A stretch of 64,000 nucleotides of DNA from positions 1 through 64,000 of the forward strand of contig NZ_CAAAIA010000001.1 of NCBI RefSeq assembly GCF_900639875.1, in the 5' to 3' direction. This document shows positions 46,647 to 54,097 of this stretch, piece by piece. The notes below the pieces were generated by a model. That model was not told where the DNA came from. It did not search any database and saw only the letters and a list, made by a program, of their open reading frames with translations. Made by a program: the position numbers and the translations under genes. The first letter of the stretch is position 1; every line of letters begins with the position of its first letter. The DNA comes from Legionella impletisoli. GTDB lineage: Bacteria; Pseudomonadota; Gammaproteobacteria; Legionellales; Legionellaceae.

Positions 46647-47937
46647 AATATTAATTCTTTATGCGCTATCCATTTTATTGGGTATTTTGACCGGCTGCGT
46701 CGGCTCCCTTTTACAACTCTCTATTACCTGGCTAGGAAAGCTTTTAACTGGGTGGTTTTCTTTCGCCAAATCGCATGACTGGCCAGTGGAAATTATTTCT
46801 GCCTTGACTACGATGGTGATGGTGTTTATATCCTGGTCGTTGGTCAAATGGGTCGCCTCTGAGGCTTCAGGAAGTGGTGTACAGGAAATCGAAGGCACAT
46901 TACTTCATGAGCGTCCAATATTTTGGCGAAGGTTACTTCCCGTTAAGTTTTTAGGGGGTGTTTTATCCATTGCTTCTAAAATGGTTTTAGGACGAGAGGG
47001 CCCCACCATTCAAATAGGTGGAAATTTAGGTGAGATGTTAGGAGAATGGTTTTCCCTTCCTAGAAAACGACGTGACTCGTTGATAGCCGCAGGAGCTGCG
47101 GCAGGGCTAGCAACGGCGTTTAATGCGCCATTGGCAGGGGTATTATTTGTATTAGAAGAAATGCGCAATGAGTTTAATTTTTCTTTTGTTAATTTCAAAA
47201 TGGTCGCGATTTGCTGTGTTATCGCCACCATCGTATTGCATATGATCATTGGTCCGCAACCTGATATCCCCATGGACGTATTTTCTTTACCAAGTTTGCA
47301 GTCTCTATGGTTGTTTTTTATTTTCGGAATTCTTGTCGGTTTCGTAGGTTTATTTTTTAACACCTTCTTAATGAAGGTGTTGTATGGTCTAGATAAGTTA
47401 AAACCTTGGGTGAAAGATGTTTATGTACTCATTATCGGCTTGTTGGTGGGGTATTTAGCCTATGTTTATCCTAGTTTTGTTGGTGGTGGATATACCATCA
47501 TCGAACAAGCATTAACCCTGGATCCAGGTCTTTCGATGCTGCTTATCATTTTTGTTATTCGATTTATTATGACTTTATTATGCTACGGGACCGGGGTTCC
47601 TGGTGGTATTTTTGCTCCCATGCTGGCATTGGGAACCATTCTTGGTTTAGCCTCTTCGCATGTTCTCCAGGCCATTTCAGGTGATATGACCATTCATCCT
47701 GGAATGTTCGCTGTGGCAGGGATGGGGGCCTTATTTGCTGCCGCGGTAAGAGCTCCGGTAACGGGAATTATTCTCGTTGTGGAGATGACTCAAAATTATC
47801 TTTTAATTTTACCGTTAATGGTAACTTGTTTAACTTCTACAACAATCGTACAGCTGGCTAAGAACGCGCCAATTTATACGCAGCTTTTACATCGAACGCT
47901 TAAAAAAGCTCACGCTACCGAAACATTAGATACTTAA
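46636..47937 (+). CDS. clcA: ClC-family H+/Cl- exchange transporter
   Basis: ClcA exchanges chloride for protons across the inner membrane and helps acid resistance. The 433-residue protein shows the three selectivity-filter signatures: GSGVQEIEG, GREGPTIQIGG and GTGVPGGIFAPML. The gating Glu is in GREGP and the proton Glu in FVLEEMRNEF, so it should be an exchanger, not a channel. It starts inside the end of trpE(G), which suggests co-transcription. Confidence 0.92.
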   Translation: MRDKILILYALSILLGILTGCVGSLLQLSITWLGKLLTGWFSFAKSHDWPVEIISALTTMVMVFISWSLVKWVASEASGSGVQEIEGTLLHERPIFWRRLLPVKFLGGVLSIASKMVLGREGPTIQIGGNLGEMLGEWFSLPRKRRDSLIAAGAAAGLATAFNAPLAGVLFVLEEMRNEFNFSFVNFKMVAICCVIATIVLHMIIGPQPDIPMDVFSLPSLQSLWLFFIFGILVGFVGLFFNTFLMKVLYGLDKLKPWVKDVYVLIIGLLVGYLAYVYPSFVGGGYTIIEQALTLDPGLSMLLIIFVIRFIMTLLCYGTGVPGGIFAPMLALGTILGLASSHVLQAISGDMTIHPGMFAVAGMGALFAAAVRAPVTGIILVVEMTQNYLLILPLMVTCLTSTTIVQLAKNAPIYTQLLHRTLKKAHATETLDT

Positions 47938-48014
47938 TCTCTTTAAGTTTCGCATTGAATTTTGATTAAAAAGAGATCACAATGTCGATCGTGTTTGACT
48001 AATGGAATATAGCT

Positions 48015-48596
48015 ATGCAACATACAACAACAAACCCATCAGTGTCTGGTTCAGCCGATAATGGTCTATCTGTTTCAGGTGGCGCTTTAGGCTTAGGCGG
48101 TCATGCTGAAATCGGAGTTGGCGCTGGTAATTTGACTACATCAACGTCTTCAGCAGTCAACTGGGGAGACGCTTTAAGTACGGAAGAGGTGAACACATCC
48201 TCCATCGGTCAAAGTGGGATTTCTAGTGGTGAAAGTCGAATGACTCAAATGGGTGGTTCAAATGGCTTTAGTACTCACGAATCTCGTAGTGAATCTATTG
48301 GGGGAAATGGCTATCGCTTTGAGCAAAGTGAAGGTATAAACATGGGAGGCCGAGAAGTTTATAGTTCAGGTTTCTCTAATGATAACTGTTGTTGTACTTG
48401 CAATTGCAGTTGTTGCGGCAGTGGCGTTAACTGCAGTACCGAAGGATGCTGCGAATCCATCAGCGATTGCTGTAGCTCTTGTTTCGGCTCAGTTAAGGAT
48501 TGTTTAGGCCTAGCTTGTGCTCCTGCTGTGGCATTAGGTGAGCTATGTTGTGGTATTTTAAGCGGTTTAGGAGATCTATTATCTGCTTGTAAATGA
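48015..48596 (+). CDS. Gly/Ser-rich protein with a cysteine-rich C terminus
   Basis: The 193-residue protein has a low-complexity Gly/Ser/Thr/Asn-rich N-terminal two thirds with short repeats (GGSNGFSTHESRSESIGG). About 72 residues with 18 Cys follow, including CCCTCNCSCC and several CC pairs, and the end is a hydrophobic helix (LGELCCGILSGLGDLL). No signal peptide or known domain is seen. The Cys could bind metal, form disulfides or, in a eukaryotic host, be lipid-modified. GGAATA lies upstream of the ATG. The Sel1 gene follows 4 bases after its stop. Confidence 0.6.
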   Translation: MQHTTTNPSVSGSADNGLSVSGGALGLGGHAEIGVGAGNLTTSTSSAVNWGDALSTEEVNTSSIGQSGISSGESRMTQMGGSNGFSTHESRSESIGGNGYRFEQSEGINMGGREVYSSGFSNDNCCCTCNCSCCGSGVNCSTEGCCESISDCCSSCFGSVKDCLGLACAPAVALGELCCGILSGLGDLLSACK

Positions 48597-48600
48597 TTGA

Positions 48601-49260
48601 ATGATGCCATTTGGAAATTCTTCTTTAAAATCCTTGTTTGCCCAAGCGAAACAAGGCCAACCTGAGGCCTTGAATCAACTTGGGTATCTATATTTTCATG
48701 GCAGGGAAGGTTTAAGCCAAAACTACAATAAAGCCGCAAGCTATTATTTGTCCGCCGCCCAAGCAGGCTTTCTTCATGCCCAGTTTAATTGCGGCGTCAT
48801 CTTTGAGAAAGGATTTGGGGTTTTGCAAAGCTATGAGCAAGCCGTTCATTGGTATACTCAGGCGACTAATCATAACCATTCTTTGGCCCATTACAATTTA
48901 TCTTTATTGTATCGTGATGGCAAAGGCGTTGCTCAAAATATGGCAATGGCATTTTTTCATTGTTTCAAAGCCGCTGAAGAGAACATTGGGCAAGCTCAAA
49001 ATAATCTTGGCTGGATGTATCTTCATGGTTTAGGCACTGAAAAAGATGAAAATAAAGCCATCATTTGTTTTAAAGAAGCGGCTGAAAAAAACATAGTTGA
49101 AGCGATATTTCATTTGGGATTGTGTTTTGAAAAAGGTTATGGGGTTTTAATTGATAAAGAAATAGCAAGCAAACTATACCAAGCCGCAGCCAACGCCGGT
49201 TTGAAAATCGCCCAAACTAAACTAGCTCAGTGTTACGGATCTGAAAAATTAAAAGATTAA
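48601..49260 (+). CDS. Sel1-repeat protein
   Basis: The 219-residue protein is made of about five Sel1-like repeats (for example NQLGYLYFHGREGLSQNY, then GVIFEKGFGVLQSYEQAVHWY and LGWMYLHGLGTEKDENKA). These fold as paired helices that bind proteins. There is no signal peptide, so it may act in the cytoplasm or be secreted by a specialised system. Legionella Sel1 proteins such as LpnE and EnhC act in host entry, but those carry export signals. It is coupled to the Cys-rich gene by a 4-base gap. Confidence 0.85.
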   Translation: MMPFGNSSLKSLFAQAKQGQPEALNQLGYLYFHGREGLSQNYNKAASYYLSAAQAGFLHAQFNCGVIFEKGFGVLQSYEQAVHWYTQATNHNHSLAHYNLSLLYRDGKGVAQNMAMAFFHCFKAAEENIGQAQNNLGWMYLHGLGTEKDENKAIICFKEAAEKNIVEAIFHLGLCFEKGYGVLIDKEIASKLYQAAANAGLKIAQTKLAQCYGSEKLKD

Positions 49261-49323
49261 ATTTGTAAAAACTGCGATTAACCGGTAAATTAAAAAATCA
49301 GCTCCCCAGCACCTGATTATTAA

Positions 49324-50202
49324 ATGCCTAATTTTACTAAGCATCGCAAATTGGCTTTTATATTCATTTTTCCGCAATTGCTGGTTACTTTACTGTTTTT
49401 TATTTGGCCCGCGTGTGGAGCAGTGGTTCAATCGCTTTTTTTTAGCGATGCGTTTGGATTGCATAATCGGTTTGCTGGATTAACAAATTACATGGACTTA
49501 TTCAAAAGTCCAGATTATGGTGAAGCTGTCGTTGTAACGCTTGTACTCGCGCTTTCCGTGACTTTTTTCACGATGTCATTAGGGTTAGCAATCGCTGCAC
49601 TTGTCAATGGACGAAACAAAAGTCAGAAGATCTATAAAACATTACTGTTGTGGCCATACGCCGTAGCTCCAGCAGTGGCAGCTATTTTGTGGCGCTTTCT
49701 ATGTCATCCAACCCTTGGCTGGATTACACGAATCTTGCAATCTCTAGGTTATGATTTCAATTACCTCACACACGCAAATCAAGCGTTATGGGTTATTATT
49801 ATTGCTGCAACCTGGCAACAGTTTAGTTATAATTTTTTATTCTTTTATGCAGCACTTAAGCTAATTCCTAATAATTTAATTGAAGCCGCCATTATTGATG
49901 GCGCTTCACCCTGGCGAAGATTTTGGCAAATTATCTTTCCCTTATTATCGCCAACCACCTTTTTTTTATTGATTATGAATTTTATTTATTGTTTTTTCGA
50001 TACCTTTGGAATTATTCAAGTCATGACCAACGGTGGCCCAGAAAACAACACGACTACGTTGATTTTTAAAGTATATCAAGATGGATTTGTGGGAATGGAT
50101 CCTGGCAGCTCTTCTGCGCAGTCTGTCATATTAATGCTGATTGTTATTGGACTGACGTTAATCCAGTTTCATTACCTTGAGAAAAAGGTTCATTATCAAT
50201 GA
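49324..50202 (+). CDS. ugpA: Glycerol-3-phosphate-type ABC transporter permease UgpA
   Basis: The 292-residue inner-membrane protein has six membrane segments and the EAA loop EAAIIDGASPWRRFWQIIFP that contacts the ATPase. FFDTFGIIQVMTNGGPENNT is typical of UgpA. It belongs to the CUT1 sugar/glycerol-phosphate family. It starts a tight operon (ugpA-ugpE-ugpC-DUF1189-hydrolase). No substrate-binding ugpB is present on either side. The substrate sn-glycerol-3-phosphate is inferred from similarity. Confidence 0.85.
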   Translation: MPNFTKHRKLAFIFIFPQLLVTLLFFIWPACGAVVQSLFFSDAFGLHNRFAGLTNYMDLFKSPDYGEAVVVTLVLALSVTFFTMSLGLAIAALVNGRNKSQKIYKTLLLWPYAVAPAVAAILWRFLCHPTLGWITRILQSLGYDFNYLTHANQALWVIIIAATWQQFSYNFLFFYAALKLIPNNLIEAAIIDGASPWRRFWQIIFPLLSPTTFFLLIMNFIYCFFDTFGIIQVMTNGGPENNTTTLIFKVYQDGFVGMDPGSSSAQSVILMLIVIGLTLIQFHYLEKKVHYQ

Positions 50203-51038
50203 AGAGGGTGAAAATCGTGCATGGCGTGCTTCCACATATGTTACTATGTGGGTTTGTTTTATGTATGTTTTTGCCTTTATACCTTGCTTTTGTGGCTGCA
50301 AGTCATGAGGGCGGAGCGCTGATGCATGCCCCCATTCCGCTATTACCTGGTCGCGCCTTTATCACGAACGTTATGACTGTGCTTAGCGAAGGTTTGGCCG
50401 CAACGGGTGGAGAACCGGTTGCCAGGATGTTGTTAAATAGCCTTATTATGGCGTTAATGATAGCAGTAGGGAAAGTACTACTCGCGTTACTGTCGGCCTT
50501 TGCGCTGGTTTATTTCAACTTTCCGCTTAAAAAAATTTGTTTTATATTAATTTTTATGACGTTAATGCTTCCCGTTGAAGTTCGTATTGTCCCGACTTTT
50601 CAAGTGGTGGCGTCAATTGGTTGGTTAAATACGTTTGCCGGATTAACCTTGCCCTTAATGGCCTCAGCTACTGCAACGTTCTTGTTTCGTCAGTTTTTCA
50701 AAACCATACCTAATGAATTAGTAGACGCTGCAAAAATGGATGGAGCAGGGCCTTGGCGATTTTTTCTAGATGTTTTAATTCCACTATCACTACCTCAAAT
50801 TGCAGCCTTATTTATTATTTTGTTCGTGTATGGCTGGAATCAATACTTATGGCCTTTAGTGGTTACAACAAACACGGAAATGGCAACCATTGTTATGGGG
50901 ATTAGATACTTGGCAGGAGTGGCGGATCAAATACCACAGTGGCATTATATTATGACGGTTGCGTTAATTGCACTAACGCCGCCATGTATTGTAGTCCTCA
51001 CGCTTCAACGTTGGTTTGAAAAAGGGTTAAGGAACTAA
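50199..51038 (+). CDS. ugpE: Glycerol-3-phosphate-type ABC transporter permease UgpE
   Basis: The 279-residue second permease of the transporter has six membrane segments and the EAA loop DAAKMDGAGPWRFFLDVLIP. NSLIMALMIAVGKVLLALLSAFALVYF and the LPVEVRIVPTF segment are UgpE-like. It overlaps ugpA by 4 bases and ugpC by one base, so subunit production is coupled. Confidence 0.87.
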   Translation: MKRVKIVHGVLPHMLLCGFVLCMFLPLYLAFVAASHEGGALMHAPIPLLPGRAFITNVMTVLSEGLAATGGEPVARMLLNSLIMALMIAVGKVLLALLSAFALVYFNFPLKKICFILIFMTLMLPVEVRIVPTFQVVASIGWLNTFAGLTLPLMASATATFLFRQFFKTIPNELVDAAKMDGAGPWRFFLDVLIPLSLPQIAALFIILFVYGWNQYLWPLVVTTNTEMATIVMGIRYLAGVADQIPQWHYIMTVALIALTPPCIVVLTLQRWFEKGLRN

Positions 51039-52129
51039 TGGCAACGGTTAATATTGATTCAGTGAGTAAGCGTTATCATGACACCATCATTTTAAATAAC
51101 ATTAATCTTAATATCGAAAAAGGCGAGTTTGTTGCTTTAGTGGGGCCTTCAGGCAGTGGAAAATCTACATTACTGCGGCTTGTCGCAGGCTTAGACACAG
51201 TGAGTGAGGGCAGTATTTTAATCAATGATCAATGTGTTAATGAAATTCCTCCTTCAAAGCGTAATATGGCGATGGTTTTTCAAAGCTACGCTTTATATCC
51301 TCATATGACGGTATTTTCAAATATGGCTTATGGCTTGAAAATGCGTGGCATGAATAAAAAAGCCATTCAACAACGCGTTGAAGAAGTAAGCGATCTCCTG
51401 CAGATAAGACCTTATTTGTATCGAAAACCTATGGCTTTATCAGGAGGTCAACGGCAACGGGTTGCCATGGGCAGAGCGATTGTCCGTGATCCAGCTGTGT
51501 TTTTATTTGATGAGCCCTTATCAAACCTAGACTCTAAATTACGCACTGAGATGCGACATGAACTTAAGAAGTTACATCAAAAGCTAAACACCACATGCCT
51601 ATACGTGACTCATGATCAAACCGAAGCAATGACGTTAGCTGATCGCATCGTTCTTTTGAATCAGGGCAATATTGAACAAGTAGGAACACCTCAGGAGCTT
51701 TATCAAAAGCCCTCTAGCATGTTTGTTGCCGGATTCATTGGAAATTACCCAATGAACTTTATTCCTGCTACTATTGACGAGTCCCAAAACATCATTAAAA
51801 CAGAGATTGGAACAGAGCACCCTATTCCTTCACTAAAACGTTCCCCTCAAAAAGAAGATGAGCTAATCGTGGGAGTGCGTCCCGAACACTTTGAACAGTT
51901 ACAAGATGACGTAGCAATGGGTATTAAAACAAGGGTGCAATTTATGGATGATATGGGCTCAGATATCTTGCTACAAGTAACAAGTGAAATAGGTGATTTT
52001 CCGTTGTCTATTCGATTATTAGATAGATTGCCTGAGAATAAAAAGAAGCTAACATTGGGTATTAACTTAAATAAAGCGAGTCTATTTTGTAAAAAAAGTG
52101 GCCTTAGGCTTGGAGGATGGGATGAGTAA
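51038..52129 (+). CDS. ugpC: ABC transporter ATP-binding protein UgpC
   Basis: The 363-residue ATPase has Walker A GPSGSGKST, the signature LSGGQRQRVAMGRAIVRDP, Walker B FLFDEPLSNLD and the switch His in YVTHDQTEA. A C-terminal MalK-type TOBE/regulatory domain follows (from about 235). It powers the UgpAE permease. Related ATPases serve several CUT1 transporters, so sharing with another system is possible. It ends inside the start of the DUF1189 gene. Confidence 0.9.
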   Translation: MATVNIDSVSKRYHDTIILNNINLNIEKGEFVALVGPSGSGKSTLLRLVAGLDTVSEGSILINDQCVNEIPPSKRNMAMVFQSYALYPHMTVFSNMAYGLKMRGMNKKAIQQRVEEVSDLLQIRPYLYRKPMALSGGQRQRVAMGRAIVRDPAVFLFDEPLSNLDSKLRTEMRHELKKLHQKLNTTCLYVTHDQTEAMTLADRIVLLNQGNIEQVGTPQELYQKPSSMFVAGFIGNYPMNFIPATIDESQNIIKTEIGTEHPIPSLKRSPQKEDELIVGVRPEHFEQLQDDVAMGIKTRVQFMDDMGSDILLQVTSEIGDFPLSIRLLDRLPENKKKLTLGINLNKASLFCKKSGLRLGGWDE

Positions 52130-52997
52130 GAATAAAGAATTGCGAGTAATCGATAAGCCTATTTATCGCTATTGGCAAGCCATCTATCTTTCTTTTTATT
52201 CACCTAGTCTTTATCGCGATGTCAGCAAACGCTGGAAAGGGGTTGGGGCATTTTATATACTCTTGGTGATTGCTATTGGTTGTGTTCCGTTAAGCATTCG
52301 TGTTATCCATTATATGACGGATTATATTGATCAGGAACTTCTAGCGCCTATTAAATTGATTCCTCCGCTTTATATTCAAGGAGGTGAAGTATCGCTTGAT
52401 AAACCAATGCCTTATTTTGTCAAAAACAAATCTGGTAATGTGGTGGCTATTGTGGATACCACGGGTAAAATCACTGAGATTACATCCCAATACCCTCATT
52501 TAGTCTTACTGATAACCAAAAATAAGCTGTATTTTAGAGAACCACCCCCTCCACCCTTATTTAAAACAACCCCGGTTTCATCAGCTGAAAAAAAGATCAA
52601 AGTGCAAAAGATTTCAGAAGGGGATACAGAGGTTTTCGATGCAAAGCAATGGATAGAAAATAGCGGCGTTCTGAATATTCGACTCTTAGTCCAAGTGATG
52701 GTTTATCCAGTGATGCTCGTATTGTTTTATTCTATTTATTTGGTTTTATTATTAACGCTACCTTTATTGGGTCAAATTCTCGCTCAAGTATTTTTTAGCT
52801 TTAAACTAAAGTATATAGAAGCTTGTCGAGTATTTGCTGTGGCCGCAACGCCGCAAATGCTTCTATTTTTTATTTTGATGACCTTTGATATTGCTTTTCC
52901 TGGTTTGGGATTTGTTTATCTTGCGCTTTTAGCTGGATATTTTTATTACGCATTAGCCTGCATTAAATTCGAACGCCATAAAATGGTGCGTTCATGA
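52122..52997 (+). CDS. DUF1189 membrane protein
   Basis: The 291-residue protein has the DUF1189 signature near its start (YWQAIYLSFYSPSLYRDVSK), one membrane segment at about 43-65, and a periplasmic-type loop with Pro runs. A cluster of three or four more membrane segments follows (about 190-285). The function is unknown. The ATG at 52122 is used, overlapping ugpC by 8 bases; its place in the ugp operon may mean a role in membrane lipid or glycerol-phosphate handling, but that is only a guess. Confidence 0.8.
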   Translation: MSKNKELRVIDKPIYRYWQAIYLSFYSPSLYRDVSKRWKGVGAFYILLVIAIGCVPLSIRVIHYMTDYIDQELLAPIKLIPPLYIQGGEVSLDKPMPYFVKNKSGNVVAIVDTTGKITEITSQYPHLVLLITKNKLYFREPPPPPLFKTTPVSSAEKKIKVQKISEGDTEVFDAKQWIENSGVLNIRLLVQVMVYPVMLVLFYSIYLVLLLTLPLLGQILAQVFFSFKLKYIEACRVFAVAATPQMLLFFILMTFDIAFPGLGFVYLALLAGYFYYALACIKFERHKMVRS

Positions 52998-53779
52998 AAC
53001 CCATGATTCATTTTGCGCATGGGAATGGGTTTCCATCCCCATGCTATCATCAAATGCTGACTAGGCTAAGTAGCCAATTTGATGTTTGTTATATCGACCG
53101 AATTGGACATTCCATAGATTATCCAGTAACGGAGAACTGGCATAAATTAGTGGAAGAGTTAATTCACAGCGTGAAATCAAACGCTTCAGAGCCAGTGATT
53201 GCGGTCGGACACTCCTTAGGTGGAGTATTAAGTTTTAGAGCAGCGATAGAACAGCCTGAATTATTTCAGGCTGTTGTTATGTTGGATTCGCCTATCATTG
53301 GTCGTTTTAAGTCCCGGCTTTTAAGACTCTCTAAAACATTAGGAATGATTGATCATATGACGCCTGCTTTTAGAACAAGAGGACGTCGGCATTTTTGGAA
53401 AACAAAAGAAGATGCCTTTAACTATTTAAGAAGCCGAGAGTTGTTTAAGCACTTTACAGATGCGTGTCTTGAGGACTATATTCAATATGGTATGAATAAA
53501 AGCGATAAAGGGTATTCGTTGCGATTTGATAAAACAATAGAGTATCAAATTTATCGTACAATTCCTCATATGCTCTATCAATACGAAGGGCGACTTACCG
53601 TTCCGTGTGCTTTAATTTATGGCAGTAAGAGTAATGTGGTGGATGGCCTAGATTTACGTAATATGAAAAAAAATTACAATGTAACGTGTTACGAAATTTC
53701 TGGAACGCATATGTTTCCGATGGAGCATCCACAATTAACCGCTGAGCTCATTGTTAGGGCAATTGATGAGCTAATTTAA
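52994..53779 (+). CDS. Alpha/beta hydrolase
   Basis: The 261-residue protein has the alpha/beta hydrolase fold: an N-terminal HFAHGNGFPSPCY oxyanion-type loop, the nucleophile elbow GHSLGG (Ser in VAVGHSLGGVLS), and a final His in SGTHMFPMEHP. The substrate is unknown; esterase or lipase activity is likely. It overlaps the DUF1189 gene by 4 bases and is the last gene of the ugp operon. Confidence 0.85.
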   Translation: MKPMIHFAHGNGFPSPCYHQMLTRLSSQFDVCYIDRIGHSIDYPVTENWHKLVEELIHSVKSNASEPVIAVGHSLGGVLSFRAAIEQPELFQAVVMLDSPIIGRFKSRLLRLSKTLGMIDHMTPAFRTRGRRHFWKTKEDAFNYLRSRELFKHFTDACLEDYIQYGMNKSDKGYSLRFDKTIEYQIYRTIPHMLYQYEGRLTVPCALIYGSKSNVVDGLDLRNMKKNYNVTCYEISGTHMFPMEHPQLTAELIVRAIDELI

Positions 53780-53848
53780 TTCGGTAGCATTAGAGCCTAA
53801 TATTAGGCTAGGGCAAACGCATACTTTGCTTTTTTAAAATCCAAGTTA

Positions 53849-53936
53849 TGTCATCCCCGAACAGTCGGGGATCCATCTGGAAAACAACGTGATGTACCAG
53901 GTTGAGAAATGGATTCCTGCCTGCGCAGGAATGACA
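53849..53936. repeat. REP/MITE-like inverted repeat element
   Basis: The 88-bp element begins TGTCAT and ends ATGACA. Each half carries its own hairpin: CCCCGA-acag-TCGGGG on the left and TCCTGC-ctGC-GCAGGA on the right, with ATCCAT/ATGGAT further in. It is a dispersed-type palindrome of the kind common in bacterial spacers. It lies in the 318-bp gap before fadE, which otherwise holds only a short palindrome, AGCCTAATATTAGGCT (53794-53809). Confidence 0.75.
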
Positions 53937-54085
53937 CAATTCGCAGGATGAACTGACTTCAAATTTAGTTCAAAATGGTATGATCTTGCCCTGAATATTA
54001 GGCTAACTAAGCACGTGAGGGAAAGATATACTGAGAAAGTCTCTAACGATTTGGAATAAAAATACGTTTTTAGTATTCATTTGAT

Positions 54086-54091
54086 AAGGAG
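54086..54091 (+). promoter_or_regulatory. Shine-Dalgarno site that decides the fadE start
   Basis: AAGGAG directly abuts an ATG at 54092, too close for initiation. It is 6 bases from the in-frame GTG at 54098, which is therefore the likely start. Confidence 0.6.
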
Positions 54092-54097
54092 ATGCAC

